From contig NZ_JAEUAO010000002.1 in assembly GCF_019511375.1 (NCBI RefSeq), forward strand, positions 682,001-746,000: a DNA stretch of 64,000 bases. Direction: 5' to 3'. Numbering within the stretch: the first letter of the stretch is position 1; every line of letters starts with the position of its first letter. The DNA comes from Rhizobium herbae (GTDB taxonomy: Bacteria; Pseudomonadota; Alphaproteobacteria; Rhizobiales; Rhizobiaceae). This document shows, piece after piece, positions 1 through 8,218 of the stretch. The position numbers and the translations under genes were made by a program. Below the pieces are notes generated by a model, which was not told the origin of the DNA, made no database searches, and worked only from the letters and a program-made list of their open reading frames with translations.

Positions 1-3000
1 TCGCGGATGACGGCGCAGAATCCGTTCGAGGAAGAGAGGCGGCCCATCGTCATGAACAGCGGGATGAAGCCACCGGATGCCTCGCGACCGATCACTTCCC
101 GGCCGTCATTCAGCACGCTGGCAACGCCATGACCGGAAAGGCCGGAGAGATAGTCGAGCACGGCCTTCTGGCTCTCATGGGCAAACAGCATGGCAAACGG
201 CTTGCCGCGGACCTCGCCGTCGTCATAGTTGAACAGCGCGCTTGCGGAGCGATTTAGCGAGCGTATTTCTCCCTCTGCGCCGACAACGACAACGCCGTCC
301 GTCGCGGTTTCGAGGATCGAGTGCAGTTCTTCGGTTTCCATGCGCAAGGCCTGGATTTCCGCATTCTCCTCGGCCTCTGGTGCGATGTCTTCTGGCGGGG
401 CCTCGGCTGCGACCGGTGCTGCCGGCGCATGCAGGGCCGATAGCGCCATCATCAGCGCACTCTTGTCTTCCCAGCGGATCGATTGCAGCCGCGCCGTCAC
501 CGGGATCAGAGTGCCGTCGCTTCTGATGACCATCATGGCGCCGTTCGGCATGTCGAGGAGACGGTCATCGTCATCGGCGAAAAGGGCATCGATCCCGCCT
601 TCTTCCCGCAATTCGTCGAGGCTGGAATAGCCGGTGAGCTTGAGGAACTCCGAATTGACATGGAACAGCTCGTCGCCGCTGTGAACCAGAAGGGCAATCG
701 GCAGATTGTCGAGGAGTTCCGGCGTCAGGCTGCTGTTGCTGCTGGTGCGCGGCGGGACGACCGCTGCAAGGGTTTCCGGCAGGGTGGTTTCGCTGGCGGC
801 GGTCGCTGCGGTGTCGGTATCGGCAGAAGCGCTCTTGCCGGTGTCGCCGGCTTTCATCGAAGCCGTCTCCTCGACGGGTTCGGTGAGCACTCGCTCATCG
901 GCGACGGACCTGTCGGTCGCGGGCACGTCTTCATTTGCCCGCTTGCCGAAGGTTCCACCCAACTGACGTGCGATCTCAAGAAACGCGGCCTGTTCGCTGC
1001 GGCTCAAAGTCTCGGCGCCGAGCGGGCGGTGGCGGTCGAGCTCGACCACTTTGTCGGACGCGCGGCGCCTCGGCGTCTCGACCAGCTTCAATGCCGGGCG
1101 CTCACCCCGGAAAGGATCGTCCGGCGGAAGCTCCGCCGCTGCAGGCTGTTCCGGTTCGACCGACAGGTCTTCCTCGCTGGACCCTTCCGGCTCGGCCTCG
1201 GCGGCAGGCTCCGCTGGCACGGTTTCCATGCCGTCATCGGTGCCGTCGCCTGCTATCCCGTCATCCACGATGGTCTCGTCCAGGATCGAGTCGTCCACTG
1301 TGCGTTCCTGGTCGTCGCGAGCATTATCTGCGTTTGCGGTACCACCGGTAGCGCCATCAATTTCTGATGGCGCGTTCTCGTTGACGAGCGGCGACTCGCC
1401 GAATGTCAGGCCCATGGCCTGTTCGTCCTCGACCGCATCGGCCACGCGAACGATGCCAAAGCCGCGGAAGCCGTCAAATTCGCGGTTGCGCGAATAGGTC
1501 GGAAGGGCCGCCAGGTCGACAGGGACCTGCAGGCTTGTCCCTTCGACCGGCCAATAAATGGTCTTGCCGGACCAGGTATCGCGCCGCGTCAGCAATTCGC
1601 CAATCGTGTTGCCAGGGTCGAGATGGTATCGCGCCGCCAGCTCGGTGAAACGCTGGCCGGCGACATCGGCGGATTTCGGCCCGACTGCCGTTGCAAATTC
1701 CTCGGAAATCTCGCTGAACCGCCCGTCGGCATCGATCTTCCAGACGAAACGCACGGCCCGGCTGTTCGGTGTGAAGCGGAAGCGCGAGGCGCCGCCGGTG
1801 AGGGCCTCATCCTGAAGGCCCTCTTCCGAGGTGGTTTCGACCTGCGTTGCTGCAACATCCTCGTCCAGAGGCGGTTCTTCCGGCGTCCCCTCCAGCCCGT
1901 TCGGCTCACTGGAAGGCGCAGCCGGAACGTCGGCGTCCTGCTGCGCCTCATCGAGCGCTTCCTCCGCGACTGCACGGTCCGTTTGTTCGGCCTCGGCGGT
2001 GATGGCTTCCTCGACCTCCTGGCGGTCTTGTTCCGTAGCCTCAGCGGACGAGAAGTCCGGCTGCGGCTCGTCAGCATCGGGGCCTGCTGCTTCCGGTGCA
2101 ATGGCGAGAGGATCGATGGAAGGCTGTTGGGGCTCTTCGGCAGAAACCAGCGTGTCCGTAAGGACGGGCTCGTCTTTTGTGTCCTGCCCGGAACGATCAT
2201 CGGCAGGCGCGTCCGTCAGCGTGCCGGTCGGCAAGACATTCTCGGCCTCAGGCGCTTCCAGCAATTCCGTAAAGCTGTCGCCATCGGCGGGGATTTCCTC
2301 GATCGTTTCGAGCTCGTCGATAACATCGTGCGGCAAGCCTGCTGCCGAAAGAAGCGGGGCGATTGCCGTCGACAACGGCGGCGATTCTTTTACGATACCG
2401 GCGTCGTTTTCCTCGGTCTCGCGGAAATCTGCACCTGCGTCGAGATTGCCGAGGATGGTCTCGACGGCGAAAAGCAGGTGCAGGGCAGGATTTTCGGAAA
2501 GTTTGCCGATCGCTGCCGGCAGATTGCCCTTGCCGGTCGGGACCGGGCGCTTGAGCAGCCAGTCGCTGTCGCGGCCAACCGCGGTGACCAGCGCCCGGCA
2601 GGTCTGTGGCGTTATCAAAAGAGCGTCGAATCCGGCGGAGGCGGCAAGAAGCGAGCCTTCGCTGTCAAGGACCGCCATATGGGTATCGGGGTCGTCGAAG
2701 CCGGAAATCATCCGGGCGGCACGTTGTTCTGTTGAGAGCGGCCTGCCGGTGCGGGGAGCTGCGAAAAGGATTGCGGTCTCACCGGGCCGCACCGTGATCA
2801 TCTCCACCGAAGCGCCGACGGAAACGCGCTGGAAGCCCGAGGCAACGCGCATCAGGAACGACCGTTTGTCGCCGCTGCGTTCGAGCTGCCGCGCCGCCGT
2901 TTCCAACTGGCGATAGGCAGCGTCGCTGCGGTTGGCGCCGGTGTCGATGAAGTCATAGATCGACGCGAGGCCGAACAGGAAGGCACCTTCGCCATTCGAC

Positions 3001-3116
3001 CACAGCACCTGTTTCATGTCCGGCGAAAACAACACGGCCGCATCGCCTCGCGCAAAATGCTCCCGCACCCGTTCGTGAACGGCGATGTCGATGAAGGGAT
3101 ACGATTTTGCGGGCAT
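1..3116 (-). CDS. PAS-domain sensor histidine kinase, PdhS/PleC-like (C-terminal part beyond the window)
   Basis: The frame is open for 1038 codons from the ATG at 3116 (upstream AGGTC as a modest ribosome site) to the window edge, so the kinase core is not seen. PAS-like segments lie at about residues 440-530, 800-895 and 924-1038. The visible end (…GFCAVIR) is where PAS domains of rhizobial kinases usually run into the HisKA domain. Between the PAS segments are long acidic Glu/Ala/Pro-rich linkers (about 240-440 and 540-790), probably disordered. There is no N-terminal membrane segment, so it is probably cytoplasmic. The size and build fit the cell-cycle PdhS/DivJ/PleC group of Rhizobiales. 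That family call is inference, because the catalytic part is missing. Confidence 0.7.
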   Translation of the reverse strand, partial: MPAKSYPFIDIAVHERVREHFARGDAAVLFSPDMKQVLWSNGEGAFLFGLASIYDFIDTGANRSDAAYRQLETAARQLERSGDKRSFLMRVASGFQRVSVGASVEMITVRPGETAILFAAPRTGRPLSTEQRAARMISGFDDPDTHMAVLDSEGSLLAASAGFDALLITPQTCRALVTAVGRDSDWLLKRPVPTGKGNLPAAIGKLSENPALHLLFAVETILGNLDAGADFRETEENDAGIVKESPPLSTAIAPLLSAAGLPHDVIDELETIEEIPADGDSFTELLEAPEAENVLPTGTLTDAPADDRSGQDTKDEPVLTDTLVSAEEPQQPSIDPLAIAPEAAGPDADEPQPDFSSAEATEQDRQEVEEAITAEAEQTDRAVAEEALDEAQQDADVPAAPSSEPNGLEGTPEEPPLDEDVAATQVETTSEEGLQDEALTGGASRFRFTPNSRAVRFVWKIDADGRFSEISEEFATAVGPKSADVAGQRFTELAARYHLDPGNTIGELLTRRDTWSGKTIYWPVEGTSLQVPVDLAALPTYSRNREFDGFRGFGIVRVADAVEDEQAMGLTFGESPLVNENAPSEIDGATGGTANADNARDDQERTVDDSILDETIVDDGIAGDGTDDGMETVPAEPAAEAEPEGSSEEDLSVEPEQPAAAELPPDDPFRGERPALKLVETPRRRASDKVVELDRHRPLGAETLSRSEQAAFLEIARQLGGTFGKRANEDVPATDRSVADERVLTEPVEETASMKAGDTGKSASADTDTAATAASETTLPETLAAVVPPRTSSNSSLTPELLDNLPIALLVHSGDELFHVNSEFLKLTGYSSLDELREEGGIDALFADDDDRLLDMPNGAMMVIRSDGTLIPVTARLQSIRWEDKSALMMALSALHAPAAPVAAEAPPEDIAPEAEENAEIQALRMETEELHSILETATDGVVVVGAEGEIRSLNRSASALFNYDDGEVRGKPFAMLFAHESQKAVLDYLSGLSGHGVASVLNDGREVIGREASGGFIPLFMTMGRLSSSNGFCAVIR

Positions 3117-3256
3117 CGGCTGACCTGTTTAAAGCCGTCACACGGACGAGTATGTTAACAGTGTATTAATAGCCGTCGGGGCGGCGGGGGTCCAGCTTGC
3201 GGGCCATGCGCCACCGGTCTTTCGCCGCGAAAGGTTAATGCCGGCCGTTTTGTTTG

Positions 3257-3289
3257 TTGTGCAATGCACAAATATATTGCAATGCACAA
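3257..3289 (+). promoter_or_regulatory. Tandem PhaR-like operator upstream of the phasin gene
   Basis: TGCAATGCACAA occurs twice, at 3260-3271 and 3278-3289, 18 bp apart on the same strand. The first copy sits in a perfect 7-1-7 palindrome, TTGTGCA-A-TGCACAA (3257-3271). Both copies fit the PhaR consensus I recall from Bradyrhizobium (TGCRNYGCASMA). PhaR represses phasin genes until PHB granules titrate it. Confidence 0.65.
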
Positions 3290-3361
3290 TGAAATCGCCT
3301 ATATAGACATCATCTCAACGCGGGTGCCTCAGGAGAGGGCCCAAACCAAGGAGCGCAGATC

Positions 3362-3811
3362 ATGGCTACCAAGAAAACAGATGATGCCTTTTCGCTGGCT
3401 GCATTCGACCCGACCAAGGTCACCGAGACCTTCCGCGATTTCGCCGAAAAGGGCGCCGCACAGTCGAAGGAAGCCTATGCAAAGGTGAAGACCGCCGCCG
3501 AAGACGCGACGAAGACCGTTGAAGCAACGCTCGAAAGCGCCCAGTCCGGCACGGTCGAACTCGGCCTCAAGGCGATCGACGCCCTGCGCACCAATGCCGA
3601 GAACTCGCTCTCGCATCTGGAAGCGCTGCTCGGCGTCAAGTCGGTTTCCGAATTCTTCGAGCTGCAGACTGCCTTCATCCGCAAGCAGGCCGAGCTTGCC
3701 GTCGAGCAGGCCAAGGCGATGCAGGAAGCCACCCGCAAGGTTGCCGAAAACGTCGCGAAGCCCGGCAAGGACGCTGCCGAAAAGGTCATCTCCGGCTTCA
3801 AGAAGAGCTGA
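3362..3811 (+). CDS. Phasin family protein (PHB granule-associated)
   Basis: This is a 149-residue phasin of the Phasin_2 type. It is small, amphipathic, alanine-rich and helical, with no signal peptide or membrane segment, and ends in a Lys-rich tail (GFKKS). Phasins coat polyhydroxybutyrate granules and control their size and number. The start follows GGAGCGCAGATC. The tandem PhaR-like boxes upstream and a strong terminator downstream make it a single-gene unit. The family call is secure; which phasin paralogue it is cannot be told. Confidence 0.9.
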   Translation: MATKKTDDAFSLAAFDPTKVTETFRDFAEKGAAQSKEAYAKVKTAAEDATKTVEATLESAQSGTVELGLKAIDALRTNAENSLSHLEALLGVKSVSEFFELQTAFIRKQAELAVEQAKAMQEATRKVAENVAKPGKDAAEKVISGFKKS

Positions 3812-3851
3812 TTTCGCCAGCGCCGGTTCACCGGTATGGCCTCATCAAGAG

Positions 3852-3879
3852 AACCGGGTGATCCGTCACCCGGTTTTTT
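3852..3879 (+). terminator. Rho-independent terminator after the phasin gene
   Basis: A perfect 10-bp stem, AACCGGGTGA/TCACCCGGTT, with a 4-nt loop is followed by a T run. Confidence 0.9.
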
Positions 3880-3977
3880 CACATCAAACGGCAAGTTATG
3901 TCTTGCAAAAAATGCGGACTGTCCGTATTTGACCCGGAAAGCGGCGCCGGACGATGGTTCGCGTGTCTGTCTTGTGT

Positions 3978-4054
3978 GCGGTTGTAGCTCAGTTGGTTAG
4001 AGCGCAGGTTTGTGGCACCTGAGGTCGGTGGTTCGAGACCACCCAACCGTACCA
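3978..4054 (+). tRNA. tRNA-His (anticodon GTG)
   Basis: The 77-nt cloverleaf has a CAGGT/ACCTG anticodon stem around TTGTGGC, a GGTGG/CCACC T stem with TTCGAGA, and an encoded CCA. The acceptor pairs GCGGTTG with CAACCGT, giving a G1:U72 wobble. Position 73 is A, and the base before G1 is T, so there is no templated G-1. This matches the variant tRNA-His of many alphaproteobacteria. A T6 run follows directly. Confidence 0.97.
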
Positions 4055-4121
4055 TTTTTTCCCTTCATCTCTTCAAGATTGTACATCACCTTCCTGTCGG
4101 CTCTTGCCGCAAGAATACCAT

Positions 4122-5003
4122 TCAAACAAAAATGCGATGCTCCGCCGTCACCAGTTCCTGAAGGAAATCAGCGACGGTGCGGACGCGCACGAGATCGCGG
4201 GCGCTTTCGTGATAGGTCGTCCAGTAGGCCCGGCGGATCGTCGTCTCCGGCAGGATGCGGATCAGCTCTGGATATTGCCGGGCGATGTAGTTGTGCAGGA
4301 TGCCGACCCCGGCGCTGGAACGCACCGCCTCGGTCTGGCCCGTGGCGCTGGAGATTTCGAAGGATGCATCCCAGCTGCGCATGACCTCGCCGGTAAAATT
4401 GAGCGACGCCGTGAAGATCAGGTCCTCGACATAGCCAATGCGACGATGGCTCTTCAGATCCTCGATGGTCTCAAGTGTTCCGTTGGCGGCGAGATATTCT
4501 TGCGAGGCGTACAGTCCGAGCGTGTAGTCGGTCAGCTTAAAGGAGATCAACCGGCCCTGTTCCGGCCGCTCCAGCGTAATGGCGATGTCAGCTTCGCGCT
4601 GCGACAGGGAGAACGAGCGGGGGACGGGCACCAGTTGGATACGCAGTTCCGGAAAGCGCGCCGTCAGCCGGCCAAGGCGCGGCGCCAGGAAGGAGACGCC
4701 GAAACCGTCCGGTGCGCCGACACGCACCGTGCCGGCGATCGCCGTGTCGATGCGGCCGATCTGCGCCTGCGCGGCCAGCATCTCGGTTTCCATCCGCTCG
4801 GCCGCGTGCACGAAGATCTCGCCTTCGGCCGTGAGGTCGCAGCCATTCGTGCGGCGGATCAGTAGCCGCGTCTTCAGGGATTCCTCCAATGCCGTCACCC
4901 GCCGGCTCAGTGTGGCGTGATTGACGCCGAGCCGCTTTGAGGCTGACAGGATCTGGCCGGTGCGGGCAACAGCGAGGAACATGCGGACGTCATCCCAGTT
5001 CAT
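4122..5003 (-). CDS. LysR family transcriptional regulator
   Basis: This 293-residue protein has an N-terminal winged HTH (MNWDDVRMFLAVARTG…, residues 1-60, with NHATLSRRV as the recognition region) and a LysR substrate domain from about residue 90. I chose the ATG at 5003 because the domain begins there; an upstream Met would run into the neighbouring gene. It lies just downstream of the small monooxygenase gene on the same strand and divergent from mmsA, so it may control both. The inducer is unknown. Confidence 0.88.
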   Translation of the reverse strand: MNWDDVRMFLAVARTGQILSASKRLGVNHATLSRRVTALEESLKTRLLIRRTNGCDLTAEGEIFVHAAERMETEMLAAQAQIGRIDTAIAGTVRVGAPDGFGVSFLAPRLGRLTARFPELRIQLVPVPRSFSLSQREADIAITLERPEQGRLISFKLTDYTLGLYASQEYLAANGTLETIEDLKSHRRIGYVEDLIFTASLNFTGEVMRSWDASFEISSATGQTEAVRSSAGVGILHNYIARQYPELIRILPETTIRRAYWTTYHESARDLVRVRTVADFLQELVTAEHRIFV

Positions 5004-5013
5004 GCAGCATTCC

Positions 5014-5331
5014 TCATTTGGCTCGCATGACGATCGGGTCCACATTGACAAGGTTGAGCGACTTCACCATGTCCCCGGTCAGCGTCTTGTATTTGAGGAA
5101 ATGCGGTGTCTGAAGATGGGCTTCGTAATCCTGCTGGCTGGCATAAACTTCAAGGATGCGAATTCTCTCGGGATTGCCCTTGACCGAGACGGCATGCAGC
5201 ATGAGGACGCCCGATTCCTTTGCAACGGAGGCTTCGACCTCCTCCTCCAAGAGGGCAGTGTAGGCCCCGATCTGGGCTGGATCGATTTCGAGTTCCGCTA
5301 TTCTCACAATCTTCTCAACGGCTGTATTCAT
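5014..5331 (-). CDS. Antibiotic biosynthesis monooxygenase (ABM) domain protein / putative quinol monooxygenase
   Basis: The 105-residue single ABM-type ferredoxin-like domain shows the VRIAELEIDPAQ opening, EVYASQQDYEAHLQTPHF and the C-terminal strand. Such small dimeric proteins include YgiN-like quinol monooxygenases, and the substrate here is unknown. I chose the ATG at 5331 for its GAGG five bases upstream. An ATG at 5358 would add nine residues (MSARDHEAR). It is probably co-transcribed with the LysR gene 10 bp downstream and is divergent from mmsA. Confidence 0.8.
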   Translation of the reverse strand: MNTAVEKIVRIAELEIDPAQIGAYTALLEEEVEASVAKESGVLMLHAVSVKGNPERIRILEVYASQQDYEAHLQTPHFLKYKTLTGDMVKSLNLVNVDPIVMRAK

Positions 5332-5364
5332 CCGGGCCTCATGATCACGGGCTGACATTAAATC

Positions 5365-5405
5365 TTGCACAACGGTTCCTGAATATCGCGCGTTGATTTG
5401 TGCAT
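5365..5405. promoter_or_regulatory. Possible regulator site in the monooxygenase-mmsA divergent promoter
   Basis: An inverted pair, TTGCACAA (5365-5372) and TTGTGCAT (5398-5405), lies about 33 bp centre to centre, near three helical turns, in the 120-bp gap between the divergent genes. It could be the LysR target. No binding motif for this regulator is known to me. Confidence 0.35.
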
Positions 5406-5451
5406 ATTGTAGTGCGACACTTCGACCATAATCAAGATCAGGAGGATCACC

Positions 5452-6948
5452 ATGTACGAGATTGGTCATTTCATCGGCGGCAAGCGCGTTGCCGGGACCA
5501 GCGGGCGCACGAGCAACGTCTACAATCCGGCAACCGGCGAGGTTCAGGCCACCGTGGCGCTGGCAAGCGATGCGGAGCTGGATGCAGCCGTGCAGAACGC
5601 CAAGGCGGCACAGCCGAAGTGGGCCGCGACGAACCCGCAACGCCGCGCCCGCGTTTTCATGAAGTTCGTTCAGCTTCTGAACGACAATATGAACGAACTG
5701 GCCGAAATGCTGTCGCGCGAGCATGGCAAGACCATCGAAGACGCCAAGGGCGACGTGGTCCGTGGCCTGGAAGTCTGCGAGTTCGTCATCGGCATTCCAC
5801 ATCTTGCCAAGAGCGAGTTCACCGAGGGCGCCGGCCCGAACATCGACATGTATTCGATCCGCCAGGCCGTCGGCATCGGCGCCGGCATCACGCCCTTCAA
5901 CTTCCCCGCCATGATCCCGATGTGGATGTTCGCGCCGGCGATCGCCTGCGGAAACGCCTTCATCCTGAAGCCGTCCGAGCGCGATCCGTCCGTGCCGATC
6001 CGCCTTGCCGAACTGATGATCGAAGCGGGTCTGCCGGCCGGCATCCTCAATGTCGTCAATGGCGACAAGGGCGCAGTCGACGCGATCCTGACGCATCCCG
6101 ACATCTCCGCCGTGTCCTTCGTCGGTTCGACGCCGATCGCCCGCTACGTCTACGGTACGGCCGCGATGAACGGCAAGCGCGCCCAGTGCTTCGGCGGCGC
6201 CAAGAACCACATGATCATCATGCCGGATGCCGATCTCGACCAGGCCGCCAACGCCCTGATAGGTGCAGGCTACGGTTCGGCCGGCGAGCGCTGCATGGCG
6301 ATCTCGGTTGCCGTTCCCGTCGGCAAGGAAACAGCCGATCGCCTGATCGCCAAGCTGACCCCTATGGTCGAAAGCCTGCGCATTGGGCCCTATACCGACG
6401 AAAAGGCCGACATGGGCCCGGTCGTCACCAAGGAAGCCAAGGATCGTATCCTCGGCCTGATCAACAAGGGGCTGGAACAGGGCGCCAAGCTCGTCGTCGA
6501 CGGTCGTGATTTCTCGCTGCAGGGCTATGAAAACGGCAACTTCATCGGCGGCTGCCTGTTCGACAACGTGACTCCTGACATGGACATCTACAAGACCGAA
6601 ATCTTCGGACCGGTTCTCTCCGTCGTTCGCGCCAAGAATTACGAGGAAGCCCTCGATCTGCCGATGAAGCATGAATACGGCAACGGCGTCGCGATCTATA
6701 CCCGCGACGGCGATGCGGCCCGCGATTTCGCAAGCCGTATCAATATCGGCATGGTCGGCGTCAACGTTCCGATCCCGGTTCCGCTCGCCTATCACTCCTT
6801 CGGTGGCTGGAAGTCCTCCTCCTTCGGCGACCTCAACCAGCACGGCACGGACTCGATCAAGTTCTGGACCCGCACCAAGACGGTCACGAGCCGCTGGCCG
6901 TCGGGCATCAAGGACGGTGCCGAGTTCGTCATGCCGACGATGAAGTAA
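5452..6948 (+). CDS. mmsA: CoA-acylating methylmalonate-semialdehyde dehydrogenase
   Basis: This 498-residue aldehyde dehydrogenase converts methylmalonate semialdehyde (valine and inositol breakdown) with NAD and CoA to propionyl-CoA. It has ITPFNFPAMIPMWM, the NAD-binding FVGSTPIARYVY and the catalytic Cys281 in GSAGERCMAIS. The MmsA/IolA subgroup is indicated by GGAKNHMIIMPDA. The ribosome site AGGAGG is ideal. The gene stands alone with its own terminator, divergent from a LysR regulator gene. No other valine or inositol genes are nearby. Confidence 0.95.
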   Translation: MYEIGHFIGGKRVAGTSGRTSNVYNPATGEVQATVALASDAELDAAVQNAKAAQPKWAATNPQRRARVFMKFVQLLNDNMNELAEMLSREHGKTIEDAKGDVVRGLEVCEFVIGIPHLAKSEFTEGAGPNIDMYSIRQAVGIGAGITPFNFPAMIPMWMFAPAIACGNAFILKPSERDPSVPIRLAELMIEAGLPAGILNVVNGDKGAVDAILTHPDISAVSFVGSTPIARYVYGTAAMNGKRAQCFGGAKNHMIIMPDADLDQAANALIGAGYGSAGERCMAISVAVPVGKETADRLIAKLTPMVESLRIGPYTDEKADMGPVVTKEAKDRILGLINKGLEQGAKLVVDGRDFSLQGYENGNFIGGCLFDNVTPDMDIYKTEIFGPVLSVVRAKNYEEALDLPMKHEYGNGVAIYTRDGDAARDFASRINIGMVGVNVPIPVPLAYHSFGGWKSSSFGDLNQHGTDSIKFWTRTKTVTSRWPSGIKDGAEFVMPTMK

Positions 6949-6974
6949 GCTTCATCCACATCCTCCCACAACTT

Positions 6975-7000
6975 GGGCCTCCTCGTCGGAGGCCCTTTTT
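6975..7000 (+). terminator. Terminator after mmsA
   Basis: A perfect 8-bp stem, GGGCCTCC/GGAGGCCC, with a TCGTC loop is followed by TTTTT. Confidence 0.92.
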
Positions 7001-7126
7001 CGTTGTGATTGCACGAGATGGTTGACCTGTGGTGGTAGCCGTCTAAGAGTTGCTCCGGTGGTCGAATATCGGGGGATAGTCGGCCGTTTCCTGATCTACA
7101 CGCAATGATGATGAAGAGGGGCGATC

Positions 7127-8218
7127 ATGAGCGCGATTGAAACGGCACCTTTGCCGAGGGAATCACAGAACTTTCAAAGGCTGTCTTTTACTGGAACCGC
7201 TTCGGAATATTTCGGCATCTGGATCGTCAATATCCTTCTCACGATCGTCACGCTGGGCATCTATTCCGCCTGGGCGAAGGTGCGGCGAAACCGTTATTTC
7301 TACGGCAACACGGTGCTGCTCGGCCGCGCCTTCGAATATCACGCCAAGGGCAAGCAGATCTTCATCGGCCGGTTGATCGTCTTCGCTTACCTCATCGTCT
7401 ACAATATTCTGCTGACAGCGTTCCCGATCGCCGGCATTGCGCTGGCCGTTGTCGTTCTCTTCTTCTTCCCCTGGCTGATCATGCGCGGCCTGCGCTTCGG
7501 CGCCCGGGTGACCAGCTATCGCAACGTCCGTTTCGATTTCACCGGCAAGATGGGCGGCGCCTTCGTCGCCTTCATGGCCGGCCCGGTCCTGGCCTTTCTG
7601 TCGCTCGGCATTCTGGCGCCGCTCGCCAGCCGTTGGATGTATCGCTACATGGGCAACAATCTGCGGTATGGCAGCCGCGCATTCGCCACCGATCCGCGAT
7701 TGGCGCCGATCTACCAGACCTGGCTCTTCTCGGCGCTGATCATCGTTCTCGGAATGCTGATCGTCGGCGTCGCGGTTCTTGCCAATGTCTCCGTCATCGT
7801 TGCGCTGATTGATAATCCGGATGTCGTCTCACCCGAGATGAACGCCTCGCTCTTTCTTTTGGGCGTCGTCAGCTATCTGGCAGCGCTTCTCTCGTTCGGC
7901 ATCGCAGCCCTGTTCTATCGTGCCGGCGTGCGCAACATCGCCTGGTCCTCGACTGTTTTCGACGGCAGGCATATGCTCAAGAGCGATCTGTCGCGGTCTC
8001 GCTATGTATGGATCGCAGTGTCGAACGTGATCGTCACCGTTCTCACTTTCGGCCTGATGCGGCCCTGGGCGGCGGTGCGCTCGGCACGCTATGTCAATGA
8101 ACATACGGCAATCCGGTTCGACGGCGACGTCGGCGAAATCTTGGCCGCTGTCGAACAGGAAGGTACCGCCGTCGGCGCCGAATTCATGGAGTTCGAGGGT
8201 TTTGATTTTGGCTTCTGA
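7127..8218 (+). CDS. DUF898 (YjgN-like) inner-membrane protein
   Basis: The 363-residue multi-spanning membrane protein has the repeated DUF898 hallmark (LTIVTLGIYSAWAKVRRNRYFYGNT near the start, VTVLTFGLMRPWAAVRSARY near the end) and about six hydrophobic segments. A GAGGGGCGATC ribosome site precedes the ATG. It overlaps the start of an M48 metalloprotease gene, a pairing I recall from other proteobacteria. The function of the family is unknown. Confidence 0.88.
   Translation: MSAIETAPLPRESQNFQRLSFTGTASEYFGIWIVNILLTIVTLGIYSAWAKVRRNRYFYGNTVLLGRAFEYHAKGKQIFIGRLIVFAYLIVYNILLTAFPIAGIALAVVVLFFFPWLIMRGLRFGARVTSYRNVRFDFTGKMGGAFVAFMAGPVLAFLSLGILAPLASRWMYRYMGNNLRYGSRAFATDPRLAPIYQTWLFSALIIVLGMLIVGVAVLANVSVIVALIDNPDVVSPEMNASLFLLGVVSYLAALLSFGIAALFYRAGVRNIAWSSTVFDGRHMLKSDLSRSRYVWIAVSNVIVTVLTFGLMRPWAAVRSARYVNEHTAIRFDGDVGEILAAVEQEGTAVGAEFMEFEGFDFGF

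Noticed and set aside
5332-6843. Long open frame on the minus strand across mmsA, in frame with the small monooxygenase gene
   Set aside because: It is the codon-bias shadow of mmsA; the predicted residues have no domain pattern and a normal ribosome site exists for the short monooxygenase at 5331.
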